A stretch of DNA of 64,000 nt from Vanessa cardui (lineage: Eukaryota; Arthropoda; Insecta; Lepidoptera; Nymphalidae), in NCBI RefSeq assembly GCF_905220365.1, contig NC_061127.1, positions 4,526,001 to 4,590,000 on the forward strand. The letters are read 5' to 3'. Below are positions 1 to 13,379 of the stretch, in pieces; within the stretch, counting starts at the first letter, position 1; each line of letters starts with the position of its first letter. The notes under the pieces are model-generated. The model saw nothing but the letters and a program-made list of their open reading frames with translations, was not told where the DNA came from and searched no databases. The position numbers were made by a program, and so were the translations under genes.

Positions 1-1238
1 AATTCTACAAAGTATTATCTATTAAACTATGACGATATTACTCAATTGAAGGAGAACGTGAATTTTTAATCTATGTATTTTTAATGTGCTTAATAATCTG
101 TGTTTGATTGGTATAAGTAGAATAGTTCATATCTAATTTTTTTTCAACATCTTTTATGTATAATAATAATAATAATATTTATTTCACAAAAATAAAATCT
201 TTATACACAATAACATGGTTGAACTACGATTATAGTGTCAATCCAATGATATTCTAATAAACAGATATGATATACCCATACTAAAAAACAGAAAAAAGTG
301 TGCCGCGCCGGGGACCGTTTATTTTACATTTCGTTACAAGTAAAAAGGATAGCTTGATAAAAAACAATAAGTCAAAGGGATAACTACGTGTTTTAATTAC
401 GCAAAACATATAACTACATAATTATGATGTATTGTAACTTATTATTGGCATAATTATGATGATAACGACTAAAGGCAAACGTCCCAATTAGGCCGTTTTC
501 TAGTCTTCAATTTTTGCGCGTTAATGACATATCTGTTTACTAGAACATCATTGTCTTAATCTATAATAACATAGTCATCAAACAAAGCACATATTTATTA
601 TATTGTAAAATTATTTTTAATCATAATAATATGTATTTTTAGAACCGAAGTAGGAAGTAGGCTAACCTCTAAAACAATTATCTTTAATTTACAATAAGAA
701 TCAATCTACCATAAAAGAAGAACATTTAGTATACAACACAAATAACCATCAATAATGCATATTAGATACACAGTTATAATCATAATCGCGATCTCAATGT
801 GTCAGCCACGAATCTCCCGCCTTTTTTTTTAAAGGGAAGTTGTGTGACTTGACGCAGATCTTGCTTCTTTATTCCAACAGTACTTAGATTTTTGATCTTT
901 GTGTACAGCCAACTAAACCGTATTAAAATATATACATTTTCGATGAAACAAAGTAAAAAAATACGAGAAAATTGAAAATTTTTGAATATAAGGAAAGCAA
1001 TACCATATCTCTTTATTCATAAGCGCGTACAACTATGTTAACGACCAATTTGCTAAGTGCCTTTCTTAAAAGACTCATAGTTCATACAATATTAGCAAAA
1101 TGTTCAGCTCCGTACGTGGAGATTATAAAGATAAAATTGCTATTAAGATAATAAAGAAATAACACGTTTATAAGCACCAACATTACAATATTCCCTTTTT
1201 ATTAAAAACTCAAGAAACTCCTTTACTATACATGTTAT

Positions 1239-1240
<2 letters not shown>
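1..1240. other. AT-rich intergenic or intronic DNA, no gene seen
   Basis: No coding exon, RNA gene or familiar repeat is supported here. A short (TAA)n run lies near 160-180. The segment between about 800 and 880 is slightly richer in GC but has no open frame of note. Confidence 0.5.

Positions 1241-1272
<32 letters not shown>
1241..1272. repeat. (TG)16 microsatellite
   Basis: Sixteen uninterrupted TG dinucleotides are seen directly. Pure runs of this length are usually polymorphic in length. No gene is adjacent. Confidence 0.97.
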
Positions 1273-1274
<2 letters not shown>

Positions 1275-1750
1275 CACAATTCTCCTTCCCTTCGAGAAGG
1301 CCGTGACCAATCAATCACGTCTTGGCATACATAATCTTTATTGAAATCATGTTAATTAACTATAAAAAATTACAATGTTTTAAGTTTGGAAACAAATAAT
1401 TTGTAATATTAAAATGTGTTAGCAACCTTAACAGTTTACATTTAGAAAGATAGAAAATAATCGTTTATAGATAGAAAAGACAATGGGTAAAATAAAAATA
1501 TCGAGGAAACTGTTGCTCGTCGAAAAAATCATTTCCAATATAAACCTTTTAGTTGTTAGATATTCTATACATATTCCACTACAGATGGCGCCACGATTGC
1601 TACGGAAGAAATATATTACGAAATGTGTCGAAAAATTTCATCAAAAATCGCTTGAATAGATCCACTATTTGGTGCAAATTCGGTGCAATATGAATAACAC
1701 TTTACTTTAACATACATATTATGTCCGTTGCAATTAAAATATTATATATT

Positions 1751-2030
1751 TGGTAGTAGGGCTCTGTGCAAGCTTGTCTATGTAGTGACACTCACTCATT
1801 AGATATTCTACCGCCGAACAACAGTACTTGGTATTGTTGTGTTTCGGTTTGAAAGGTGAGTCAGTGTTACAACAGGCACAAGGGACATACATCTTAGTTC
1901 CCAAGGTTGGTGGCGCATTGGCGATGTAAGGAATGATTAATATTTCTAACAGCGTTAATGTCTATGGGTGATGGTGACCACGTACCAGCAGGTGGCCCAT
2001 ATGCTCGTCCGTAAACCCATATCATAAAGA
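1751..2030 (+). repeat. SINE-1 (~285 bp butterfly interspersed repeat), near full length
   Basis: This is a copy of the most abundant repeat in the window. Diagnostic blocks in order are the head GGTAGTAGGGCTCTGTGCAA, the block ATATTCTACCGCCGAACAAC, the block CAAGGTTGGTGGCGCATTGG and the tail GGTGGCCCATATGCTCGTCC followed by an A-rich end. I know this family from nymphalid genomes. It carries no protein. It is moderately diverged from the copies at 30.7 and 63.5 kb. Confidence 0.85.
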
Positions 2031-3209
2031 AATATCAATCACCCTTATAACTATTCAATCCCTTAATCTATTCATTTCGAATGTGGCTGCGATGAGAGTC
2101 AGTGTCACATTGTCATTTTGCCAAAGCAATATAAATGTTACCAGAGTTAAAAATATTGTGTCATTGTTCAAAATAAAATTGTGATTATTTATTACAATAT
2201 CTTGATGGTGAATTTGATTACTTAGTATTTACTATTATAAAATGAAACTTAAGTTTACTTCAATATATTTAAAATAACTACGATGACCCAAATAATATAT
2301 AACAGGTAAGGTAAGCTTGACCTTATGCTAAAATGTATTCGAATTCAGCTTAACTGAAAATATTTTTCCAATAAAAAAATATACAAATATATTCCTAAGG
2401 GGTTTTTATCCTTGGATTTAATAGATAAATGTTGCAAGCTTAGATACTACTTTAGCTATATTTAACTATGCATATAAATAATATGTGTATCCTTAAAAAT
2501 GGATTAGGTAAGACTTTATAAATTTCATTTTATTATATTTATCAAAATTGTATGTCTATAAAGTTTTACATGTTGTTATTAATAGTTATACAACATAGGG
2601 AGGGTTGCCAGTTATATTTAAATATTCCAAATTCAAACAATATTCGTGAACATTCGACAGCCCTGTCGGAGAACAATACAGTAGTTTCCGGTGCCAACCG
2701 CGGTGTAGCGTTTGCATTTGCAACTTTAAAACCACTTTATATGAAATTCTTTTTAAAATAATGAACTATTCTAGGCACTCTAAAGGGGACTGAGTTCCGC
2801 TTTGTGGAATATAGAGTGAAAATTCGGGGTTTTGGTTTCACTTAGCCTCCCATTTAAAGAGAAAACGTTTATTTAGTGAACATAGACACAATAGAGTTGT
2901 CATGAGTGAATGACTATTCCATTGTTCGATATCTGTTTAGAAATAAGGATCAAGAGTCATACATTGGGGTAACAGAATGTTACGATATAAATAATGTTTA
3001 ATTTGAATTATTAAAATAAGCAAAAGAGTTTCGTTCCCGTTTCTAGACGATTCCCAATCACAGATGAAGTTACAATACAAAATTATATTTACAATATTTC
3101 ATATCAACTTGTGCATATTTATAACAATTGTGATTATTTATGATTGTCGGTAGGTGAATGTAAATCAGGTGGCACATTTAGTCATCCGCAATATTATTAA
3201 AATATTACT
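2031..3209. other. AT-rich DNA, no gene seen
   Basis: A 69-codon open frame at 2552-2761 has no recognisable domain and AT-biased third positions. I regard it as chance. No familiar repeat was recognised. Confidence 0.45.
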
Positions 3210-3478
3210 AACGACCCGCCTAAGGCTTCGGACAGGTGGTATACTGATACTAAATGTACTACAGAATTTATTTTTTTACGATATCACATTAGAAACTTTT
3301 AAAATTGTTAGGTCTTTCTTTACTACATTTTTCATGTATTATATACAAAAACCTTTTTCTAGAATCACTCTATCTATTAAAAAAACCGCATTAAAATCCG
3401 TTGCGTAGTTTTAAAGCTTCAAGTATACATATATAGGATATAGGGACAGAGTAGGCGACTTTGTTTCATACTTTGTAG
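3210..3478 (-). repeat. Non-autonomous repeat family B (Helitron/MITE-like), copy 1
   Basis: The sequence shares an ordered series of blocks with 13673-13895: a GCTTCG near the start, ACTGATACTAAATGTACTAC (one base differs in spacing), an AATCACT block before a poly-A run and CCGC, and the end GCGACTTTGTTT. The same family is common in Lepidoptera. Orientation is assigned by analogy with LEP1-like elements whose GC-rich end is terminal. No transposase is present. Confidence 0.65.
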
Positions 3479-3668
3479 TGATGTACATAAAAAAGTAGCA
3501 AATAATATTTATATAAGGGAATAAAATGAAATATAAATTATTTTACTTTGAATTTAACAAATTTCGACCGTAATTTGTTTTAATTTTAGAGATGACAGTA
3601 GAAACGTCATTGGTAGCAGCAATGCCACAGATTCAGATTCGATCCTTATGGTGAATAAGTAAGCAAAC

Positions 3669-3812
3669 GGTGAAAGGGCACTTGTAAGAAATATTAACCA
3701 TACCTTAAATTAACGATGTAGGTTCACTGGCTCAATCATCTTTTAACCCGTGGAACAATAATACTGAGAATTGCTGTGTAGTGGTAGAATTTCGCAGAGT
3801 GAATACATACCA
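3669..3812 (-). repeat. SINE-1 remnant, internally deleted
   Basis: On the minus strand this matches the middle of SINE-1. AAGAAATATTAACCATACCT corresponds to the block before the tail, and the stretch around CACTGGCTCAATCATC to GTGGTAGAAT matches the central block. About a third of the family consensus is missing between them, and divergence is high, so it is an old copy. Confidence 0.6.
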
Positions 3813-4243
3813 CTAAACTATAATTTAATATATGTAAATATTATATGTTAAACACAGACTTCGAATAATGTTTTTATTATTTGTGTCATAGAGATACCCG
3901 ACACGAAGTTTCGACACGTCAGACTAGGTTGAAGACTAAAACGACTTGAAATACATTTGACCGTAATAACAACGCTTACTTTTTAATTTTGGACTGCAAT
4001 TGACCGAAAAACACAAGCCCATTTTAATGTACTTTAGACCCACAACTACGTTTCACTGACTATATGAGTGTATTCACTCACTTACCTATACTCAATGGTA
4101 TATGTCGTATGCAATTAAACTAGTGAGTCGCCCCAACTTTGTATGGGCGCATAAAGATAATTATATCATATTAATATCATTTATACTCGATAGCAAATAG
4201 GGATAATGTAGCTAAAAATTCGAATAAGATTATTAGTTCAAAA

Positions 4244-4424
4244 TGTATTATAATTGCGAAAGTTACTCTAAGTTTATCTGTCTGTTGCTTTTCTACCACC
4301 AAATCAGTGAACCAAATCTAAGAAAATTCGGCATTTAAAAATATACTCACAGGAAGTACACTTTTAGGCCTAATACCTGTCGAACAATCCAAAACGCAAG
4401 CGGAGCCGAGGACGATAACTAGTT
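4244..4424 (+). repeat. LEP1/Helitron-like non-autonomous element
   Basis: The element opens with TATTATAATTGCGAAAGTTA and a TCTGTCTGTT run, then has the internal block meaning 'accaaat cagtgaacc' found in the other copies, and ends GCGGAGCCGAGGACGATAAC followed by CTAGT. A GC-rich hairpin-prone end next to CTAGT is the LEP1 signature in Lepidoptera. Confidence 0.7.
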
Positions 4425-4836
4425 GTATATTTTGCCATAAAAACTCATTATTTAAACTCCTTTCATTTAATTTGTAATTCCATATTTAAAATTAAAGCGA
4501 ATAAAAACGCGGGTACATCAATTACTTTGTTAATTTATTGTAAAAAATGCTATTCGAAATTTTGAAGTGCGAAGATTCAGTGCCCATAGAGCGCTCGTTA
4601 GCTTCCCTTGGATAAATCACCAATTAAACGCGCGGTAGGGTTGCAATACGTGAAAAAAATATGTATTTTTTTTTTTTTATATAGCAATTATTATTATTTG
4701 AATTTTAGTGTAGATGGTATGATAGAATTTAGATCAGAAGTACTGCGAAACAAATATAATTATTATTTGTTGCATTTAATATGCAATACGATGTGAAATG
4801 GGTAATAATAAATCATGTCCTTTATTGTGAATGAAA

Positions 4837-5115
4837 TGGCCTGGTGGATAGAACGCGTGCATCTTAACCGATGATTGCGGGTTTAGACCCAGGCAAGGGT
4901 TGTTTAATTTGTGTTTATAATTCATCTCGTGCTTGGCAGTGAGAGAAAACATCGAGAGGAAACCTGCATTTGTCAAAATTATTAGAAATTCTACCTCATG
5001 TGTATTCCACCAACTCGCATTGTAACAGCGTGGTGGAATATGTTCCAAACCTTCTCGTCAAAGGGAAAGGAGGCCTTAGCCCAGCAGTAGAAAATTTACA
5101 GCTTGTTGTTGTTGT
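4837..5115 (+). repeat. SINE-2, tRNA-derived, full length
   Basis: The head TGGCCTGGTGGATAGAACGC holds an A-box-like segment, and GGGTTTAGACCC near 4879-4890 is a B-box-like segment, so the head derives from a tRNA. The body includes the block TTTATAATTCATCTCGTGCT and the tail AGGAGGCCTTAGCCCAGCAG, ending in a TTG-repeat. Other copies lie at 8156, 19690 and 23104. Confidence 0.85.
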
Positions 5116-6195
5116 ATTGTGAATGAAAATGTTGTGATAAAACCTGCCACGTGTGTATTAACCTGCATTGAATCAGTGTTGTTAGGAGATTCGAGTTGGC
5201 TAACAAGTATCGAAATTTAATTAATCCTTACCAACATTTTCAAGAAAGAACAGCTCTTTAATCGGTTTATCAAACGGGCAAAGTCGAGATGGTACGCTGT
5301 ATTACCATAAAACAACTCATTAAAAGTTTGAAAATATCTAATCGACATTTCTATCAACGGTTTTTAATCTCTGTACTTAACTTTGAATCTTAAGATTGAG
5401 TTATTAGAAATCATTTTAGCTATAAATTTTTGCTCAAAGGTTCGAAGCGGTGTATATCATTATGATAAAATACGGTTTTCGTAATGTAATACTTCAATTC
5501 AGCTGACCTTGAATATATTATGCGGTAAATGTTATGTTTTATAAATTTAATTCGGAGTTACAACGTGCAAAAATATAACAAATTGTTGGAATTGGTTTGC
5601 GTGCTTTAAGTAATTTCGTTGCTGATACTAAGAGCATAATATATAAATTAATTCTATTACTCAGATTCATCGTTTAGAGATCTACAAAAACAGAAGAAAT
5701 AAGATGTTTACTGTTTATTTCTTTGTATGTTTTTTTTTAGTAATTTAGTATATAACAATGAAATAAGGATAGTATAATTGAATCAACTACTAACGCCATC
5801 TAGTTAAAAAGTTAGTAAACCTTGGATATAATAATATCAATTAATAAATACATATTATAAGGACGTTATCTTGTTTGTTAATTAGTTTGGTTATTTTTCA
5901 GGATTTACGCTTAACTTAACTGAAAGTATTTAAGTAGTTGAAATGCTTTTAAAACATATTTATTGGCATATTATATAATGATCATACATATATAGATACT
6001 TTGGTGATATTGCAAAGATATTTTATTTATTATATCTATATAATTACTTTTATTATAATATAAATAGGAAATCATGGATTGTTTTTGAGATAGCAATGAT
6101 AGCAATACTGGAACGACTTTAATAATTCTTGTACTATTATAAAGAGAAATATAACGTATATTAATATGTTTATATACATATGTCTTATATTCTTC
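5116..6195. other. AT-rich DNA, no gene seen
   Basis: No coding or RNA gene and no familiar repeat could be supported. Confidence 0.45.
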
Positions 6196-6300
6196 TTAGC
6201 GTTGAAGAAGGCCTTTAGCAATAAGGCCGCCTGTTGCACCAAATGCAACTTTGTACATTCTGTAATTAATTATATCCAAATGTAAATATATTTTAATTAG
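6196..6300 (+). repeat. LINE 3' tail fragment
   Basis: The block AAGGCCTTTAGCAATAAGGC followed by CGCCTGTTGCACC and a TGTA/TTTAATT-rich run resembles the 3' untranslated end of a LINE that is very common in Lepidoptera. Only the tail is present. The family assignment comes from memory of the motif only. Confidence 0.45.
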
Positions 6301-7779
6301 AGTGTAGTGAATAATGAATAGGTGAAAAATCTGATAAAAATAATGGTATTTGTAAAGCAAGCTAGACAAAAAGCGCTATCGACCTGCATACATAATAATG
6401 TTTATTTGCTTGCGCGTATAAACGTATGATGTATGTAGGTAATCATTGTGACAAATTGATTTCCACGTAGGCAAAGCTGCGGGAACATTCTGGTAAAATA
6501 TTTTAATAAACATATACCTATTGTACTATGATTCTATTTTTAAAAGGACATATCGGCCGTTCGATGGTTAGTTAAGGTCATTGCCTACAGACAAAGTAAA
6601 GGCAAAAAGCTTTACTCAATATGAAAGTGTTACATTTGCTTATTGAAAATTAAAACTCTACCATAGATTCGGAAATTAGCATCTCGGACCTGATAAGAAA
6701 AAAAGGGATTATTTTTTTGGACAATAGCGCCTTTAAATAAAATACCCTTCCTTACAGACAGCAACTGAGACGGGCCTGCACAAATTCCTACCACCAAGTT
6801 TTCTAAGCAATTTTCTTTATTGTATATTACAAGCTGCAAAATAGTTCGTGGAGTTAGTTATCTTCTAAAAAAGTTACTCAGTTAATAATGTAACTTAAAT
6901 TGTTTGTACAGTTAAGTGAAGCACATAAATGTAGTACATTATTTTGGGCTTGGCTATGACTGTTTGTAATAATATTGGATAATCAAAAAAATTCTTTTAT
7001 TTAAATTTTATATAATTAATTTTCAAAATAATATATAGTAGTAAAATGGTGATTTATAAATATTTTCAAATTATTTCTTGCCCTATAGTATAAAAAGTGT
7101 TTTAGTTTGTGAAGAAAATGCTTGAAGAACTTCTATACAGGGAATATAAATCTTTAATCTTTTACCCTTGAAGGGGTAATTCCTGAAATTAAGATTGCTT
7201 CCACCAAATTTAATTAAAATCGATTCAGTAGTTAGTAATGAATGCGTAAAACACCGACATACATGTAGATTACGTACCTTGACATTTATAATAAAATAAT
7301 TATACAGATAACGCATAAATCATATTAAATGTGGCAGGAAAAGTTATGTATTTCATACATGCAATGGTTACCTACAAAAGCACGGAGTAGGTTGCTCTGT
7401 AATTCGATTCGTTTTCTACATGTTTTTAAGGGAATTAAAATATTGCTATTTAGAGCAGCACTAATATAGTTTCAAATACAAGTTAATTTATGCCAGGATA
7501 AAACATCCAGATGCACTTTATTATAATTAATTCTTATTATTAATAACATAACGTTTATTACTAATACATATTTTTTACTTTATAAATTCAACAAAAGAAA
7601 TTACTGTAGTGCGATGTATAATATATAATTTATCAATATTCCACAATTGGGCAAAATCTTAAATCTTTAATCTTTAATCTTTAAAAAATATGTCATAAAT
7701 TAAAACATTTGTCATTAATCATACAAGTATCTATAAGTTCTAACAAATACATATGTGCAAATGGAAAGTCTGAATCCAA
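6301..7779. other. AT-rich DNA with a short heptamer repeat
   Basis: No gene is supported. About four copies of a TTTAATC-type heptamer stand in tandem at roughly 7655-7684. Open frames at 6630-6839 and 7083-7316 on the minus strand show no domain and are treated as chance. Confidence 0.45.
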
Positions 7780-8025
7780 AGTATCAAGGCTTTCTTACTA
7801 TTACAAGAATACACGCTACGACGTTCCTTTCCTCAAAGAGTCTTATAGAATTAGTCGTAATGATTCAGAGCGACCCGATGGATTAAATAGGGACTGGCCC
7901 TTTTGTGGGAAGCCACATGCGTTGACCCATTGGCCCCGTATCAGAGAAATTACGCGAAGGACGAGAGTTGATGCGGAAAATATGGAATCCTACCTAGTGC
8001 CAATATTTGTACGGTATTCTAATTA
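7780..8025 (+). pseudogene. Decayed LINE polyprotein C-terminal fragment
   Basis: One frame reads ERPDGLN; a shifted frame then reads LLWEATCVDPLAPYQ; the first frame resumes around DAENMESYLVPIF. This order matches the conserved 'RPDG...LVWDATCVDTLAP...KY..L...F.F.PF' segment found at the C-terminal side of many invertebrate retroelement reverse-transcriptase polyproteins. The need to change frame shows at least two frameshifts, so it cannot be functional. An apparent 105-codon open frame across 7709-8026 is only a mosaic of the frames. The family match is from recognised motifs, not a search. Confidence 0.6.
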
Positions 8026-8155
8026 AGACGGGGGGGTATTTGTCAAGTTTAATTTAAACACAGGGAGAATATCCTAAATATTTATTTTATTGTTAAGTCA
8101 TTTTTAAATATTTTTTATAATCTGTACTTATAATTATTAGGTACATATACACACA

Positions 8156-8384
8156 TTCTACCACGTTGTTAGAATGCGAGTTGATGGAATACACATGTGG
8201 CAGAATTTCTATGAAATTAGACACATGCAGGTTTCCACACCATGTTTGCCTTCACCACCGAGCTCGAGATGAAATATAAACACAAATTTAGCACATGAAT
8301 ATTCAGTGGTAGTGGTAGCTTGCCTGGGTTTGAACCCGCATTCATTGGTTGTGATGCACGCGTTCTAACTACTGGCCCATCTCG
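8156..8384 (-). repeat. SINE-2, tRNA-derived, 3'-truncated
   Basis: Minus-strand copy. GCCTGGGTTTGAACCCGCAT is the B-box region in reverse and GATGCACGCGTTCTAACTAC is the head in reverse. The tail block 'AGGAGGCCTTAGCCCAGC' is missing. Confidence 0.8.
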
Positions 8385-9852
8385 AATCTTTATACGTATT
8401 TCACTGTAATCCTGTTGTTACTGGAATGATTTCGGTCAAATACGTTATGTAATTTTAAGTGAATCTCTGGGTACTTTTAATTGGACCCTCTTGGTAGTAC
8501 TGCAATCGGATTCATGATTTTATTTTTTTACAAAACTATATAAAAATCTTATTTCATTCCTACGAAGTCTGAACGGGCAGTTATTTCATCCTCCAATTAT
8601 TATTGAGCGCATTCTATGCTAATGACGACGATAAGGACTGTCGTCTTCCCGAAACATATCGAGAACTCCTCGACAAATAGTATTAGTGAAAACTGATCAT
8701 TTATTATATAAATAATAGTAAAACAAGCATTACATTAATCAGTCACAGGATGACATAACATTTTTCGACCTCACGGAATGGTAATTCACCTTAACAATGC
8801 GGCCAGTGTTCTTGCAAACATTCCACGCGGTCAAGATTTGTATTTAATTATTTTTAAAGTTTGGTACATGCCATTGTAGAAAGTATGCAGTTAAAACGTT
8901 CATGAAATATGATATTATTCTTATTCAGATTCGAATCCTGTGAAAATTCGAATTTTGGTGTTCTTAAAAAACTAGACTTCTAAGTTTTTCCTATTTCCTT
9001 ATAGAACCATAATATTGAATATAACTTGAAAGTCTCTAGAGTAGTATTGAAATAGAGGTACCATTTTAAAAATCGTCAACAATGCTATATATGTCAATGG
9101 GACTTAATAAGACTTATCAATGCGACTTGTCTACCAACGTTAGATCTAATTATGACGTACCTAGTCGTCAGTATTTTGTATAGGTTTTATCAGTTACATC
9201 TCGACGTTTATAAGCTCTTGATGTGGAATAAAAAACGGAATAGATACACACGTACACACTTAGATTCATTAAAAGAGGATTTACTATACAACGGCGATCG
9301 TCAAATGTTTGTGGTTTTATAATCTGTACCATTGAGCGTGTGAAGAGTTTTACGAATAATGAATTTAGCAATCAGTAACAGTTTTAGGTTTCTAGATGCA
9401 ACTATATGTTATTTAACGTAAAAATATCTTATTATTTATGTAATAAGGTTGTAATTAATTGTAGCTCTATTTTGACACGTGGATTTGGATTTGGCACAAA
9501 CAAGATATCATTTGTTGTTTATCATTAAATGTAATCCGTTTAATTCAGACTTTCATTAATGTCCCTATGAATTATCCAATGAATGACGCCATGAATTACA
9601 ATTGCAATGAAATGTTTTAATAATTTTAACGTAATTTATTTGTAGTTAAAAATATAATTGTTTTACGGTGTTTTATTTTAAATATTATTCATGTAAATAA
9701 AACATTAATTAAATTTAAAAGTTGTTCTGCGATGTTATTCAAATTTTTGGAATATTCAAGTTAAGACATAAAACACTTTTGGCCATACAAATTAAATTTC
9801 AGTTAATATTTAAATTAGATCTCGTAGGTATCGAATAAATTATAGAAGAATA
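8385..9852. other. AT-rich DNA, no gene seen
   Basis: No coding, RNA or familiar repeat feature is supported. The open frame at 9168-9371 (minus) has no recognisable content. Confidence 0.45.
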
Positions 9853-10037
9853 GTTGCCGCCCGCGGTTTCGCTTGCATTTTAGAGTGTTAGTTGTCAAGT
9901 GTTTCGTAAGAAAAATGCCTGTGTCCCTCCTTAGAGGTTAACTTTGCTTCACACCAAATTTCATCAAATTCATTGGTTCGGTCGTGAAAGACCGACAGAC
10001 AGACAGAGCTACTTTCACATTTATAATATAATTATAG
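9853..10037 (-). repeat. LEP1/Helitron-like element
   Basis: Minus-strand copy. It starts GCCGCCCGCGGTTTCGCTTG, contains the internal block CACACCAAATTTCATC and ends with GACAGACAGACAGAGCTACT followed by TTCACATTTATAATAT. The CTAGT terminus is eroded. Confidence 0.7.
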
Positions 10038-12514
10038 ATTATAAGAATACGTATTGTTTAGATATACATTTCTACTATTTTTTTTAGTTTCAAGGATATT
10101 TGAAACCTCGAAAGGAAATATTCGAAAACTGTGTCTCGAAAAAGGTAATAAAAAGCGTCATCACGGGAATACCCGTGTAATAATAGTAATAACTCGCGTA
10201 ACATATAACGTTTTACAATTTTAATGTTAAATAAATATAAAATAGACTGTCTTAAATTTAATCACTTAGCTCATACGAATTGCTGAACATACATGTATAC
10301 AGACAAGGCCAGTCTGTTCAATTATAAATTTTGGCTTTGTATGCAACACATGGCTCTCTTTTGTTATACTTTTGTACGAATACACGTCTTGTGTTTTCTA
10401 GTACTATTTCGTAATGTATATTTGTTTAATATTCATATGTAATGTTTTTTTTCTGTAAAAGCTGAATAGAGTATTATTTCTTCTATTTTTTTTGGTTAAT
10501 TTTTATCTATATTTTTAAATAATAGGTATTTGCTACAAATGGTTTTGCTACTGATGACATTAAGACGATACAATGATAAAATTATGTTAATAAAAAATAT
10601 TCATTACAAATATTTAAAAGATCGTGCTAGTCGATATTTAAGTACAAAAATTATAATAAGTATAACGATACGGCTCAAGTCACAAATTATTCGTAAAGAA
10701 AGTTGCGAGTGACTGAACGCCACAGCTCTCTGCGTAGCACTGGCTGCTACAACGTGAACGTAGCTCGACCTCGGGCGTAGACCTTAATTGTGCCTACAAT
10801 ATATTCATGCGCTTAGCGAGAAGCGTAGCGATTTTATATAAAATTTACTTATAGGATGAAGGCTACAAATTGGAGGTATATGTTATAAAAATGAATTGAG
10901 TATCATCAAGTATTATATATATTTACATTATAATTATTATTAACAATGAATTCTCTAATTCATACAAATATTATTATTTTTTTATTTGAGTTGTGTGAGA
11001 ATGAGTTAGTGTATAAATCTGCACCACGTGGATTAAAAGTAATAATTCTAACAGCATTTCAACGTATAATTCTTATAAGTATTTATATTTATTTAATTTA
11101 CCGCACAATTTTCATTCAAAATAATTATTACTTTTATAAATACATATAAGAAATGTTATTAATATCAAAAGTCATATCGTATGAGTATTAAAATTTAAAT
11201 AATACCTTTAAATAAAACAGATTTTAGTGTATGACGCTTCATTAAAATAATAAAAGCCACAAAATTCCAGACAAAACAACTTCTGAGTCTTTTAACGTAG
11301 AAATAAAAAAAGGAGTTTTAATAAGCAATTAAGATGTAATAAGACATCAAAAAGACATATACACATACATATACGAGTATTAAAAAGTTCTCTAACAGGT
11401 GACATCAATTAGAAACATTAATTATAATCTCTTGAAATACTAATTTCATGAATATCTGCAACAACTTTGTTCCTAAATGCTATAAAAACAAGCTGCGTGA
11501 ATAAGGTTACAAACAAAAATATAATGTCTGACGAAGTTTTTTTTTTTAGTAAAACCAAACACTGCCATCAAAACTATTTATTATAATATAGAGTTCAACC
11601 GCCACGTCCAGGCGCGATAAACTCAAAAACTACCATTAAGATTTATATATGGTTTACTAATAGACGAATTGACTCAAGAGCATCAATTCCACCTAAATTT
11701 TTGAGTAAATTGACTAAAATTCAATGATGATACCAACAATCATTCGTCAGCGTATTTTATATGACACGTTTGGACGTGTAATAGATATACATATATTATG
11801 TTAGGTATAAACATTTTTTTGAAGACATCCTTATACTACTTGCGAAGCCAGGACTGATAGTTTATTAATTATACAATTTTTATTCCAAACATTACATATT
11901 TTTTTATAGTTTTATTTATATATACGTACACAAAACGATTAGTCAATCATATTCAGCTTTGTGTTTATGTAATTTAAGAAAAATATATTAAAAAAAATAT
12001 ATAAATAAAAAAAGTTTGAATGTTACAAAAATATACCAAAAGCGGATTTGTCTCATTAAAACACACAAAGTGATGAGTTTTGTACAACAAATAAATATTA
12101 ATAAAAATTCAAATCGCTACGCTTGTCGCACTGCTAGTCTCCTATGTGTAAGGGCGTTAAAATGCAGGGCTGCCAACTGTAGGTAGACGCGGCGTAATTG
12201 GCAGAAATGGGCGGACGGAAGGGGCCGGATTTTATTAGGCCTTGCGACAATACAGCTTTCTTGTTATTGTGACTTTACTTTACTGGAAAAATTAACTGAC
12301 ATCTAATTTTGTTTGAAAGAGAACTTAATTGATTATTTTACATAAATCTACTTAGATTATTGGTTTTAATTATAGCGTGTTTATATTTACATATAATACT
12401 TAAGGATAACTTTTTAAATCATTTTAGAGAGATTTCAAAATTTATCATTTTATGGTAATCGATAATATTTCCCTCTGAAATTGGTACTATTAGAAGTATA
12501 AACAAATTTTCTTG
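10038..12514. other. AT-rich DNA with two GC-rich islands
   Basis: No gene is supported. Two short islands stand out from the AT-rich background, near 10692-10815 (several CG and GTAGC motifs) and 12120-12240 (ending with a GGGCGGACGG-type purine block). Neither has a convincing coding frame or splice sites, so they could be old repeats or regulatory DNA. Confidence 0.4.
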
Positions 12515-12735
12515 GTCCACTCATCAGATATTCTACCGCTAAACAACATTGCGCAGTATTGTTGTGTTCCGGTTTGAAGGGTGAGTGAGCCAGTGTAAAT
12601 ACAGGCACAAGGAACATAACATCTTGGTTACCAAGGTTGGTAATAGTTAATATTTCTTTCAGCTTCATTATCTATGGGTGATGGTGACCACTTACCATCA
12701 GGTGGCCCATATTCTCATCCGCCAATATATTCCAT
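12515..12735 (+). repeat. SINE-1, 5'-truncated
   Basis: The copy begins in the ATATTCTACCGCTAAACAAC block and runs to the tail AGGTGGCCCATATTCTCATC plus poly-A. It lacks the first ~45 bp. The usual segment between GGTTGGT and TAATATTTCTT is shortened. Confidence 0.8.
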
Positions 12736-13379
12736 AAAAAAAAAATCACAGTGACAATGATGCAACGACAAGCCATGGGAACTAACAAGTTTTTTCCCAT
12801 TATTGTGTATGTAATAACATTGGTTTATTCACTGCTGTTTGATGGTACAATAAATGGGAGGGTGGTAGCTTGACTGCAGACAAACACAAAGACTGACCGC
12901 GAACACTAAATCGTAAGGAATTGTATCGAATCAGTTACGTAATCTTAGGTTCTATTATTATATATTTATAAAGCATAATTGTTTGTTTGAATTAAACTTT
13001 ATTACATTTCTTAAAATAAGAATTATTAACAAAAAGTCTTTAAATATATAAAAATATTAATTAAACATAGCTACAATAATTGTGTCTATATAAATTGTTA
13101 TAAATCTTGTTTTAGACTAATATTTAAAACGATAAATGTATTTATTATTATTATTATAAATTATTCTAACAAACTAACAACTCACGAAATAGTCATAACT
13201 TAAATGTTCATATGTTTTTATTCAAACTAGACATTGCATACTCATACTTAACTTTTAATTAAAAACATTTGAGTGAATTATGTACTTACATAGCTTTCGT
13301 GTTTAATTGAATACAGTTTTAGCAGTAATTTGTAAAATATCACATGTTTTATATCTATGTTTCTTTTCTCAGTCTACAC
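12736..13379. other. AT-rich DNA, no gene seen
   Basis: Nothing beyond AT-rich background was recognised. Confidence 0.4.
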
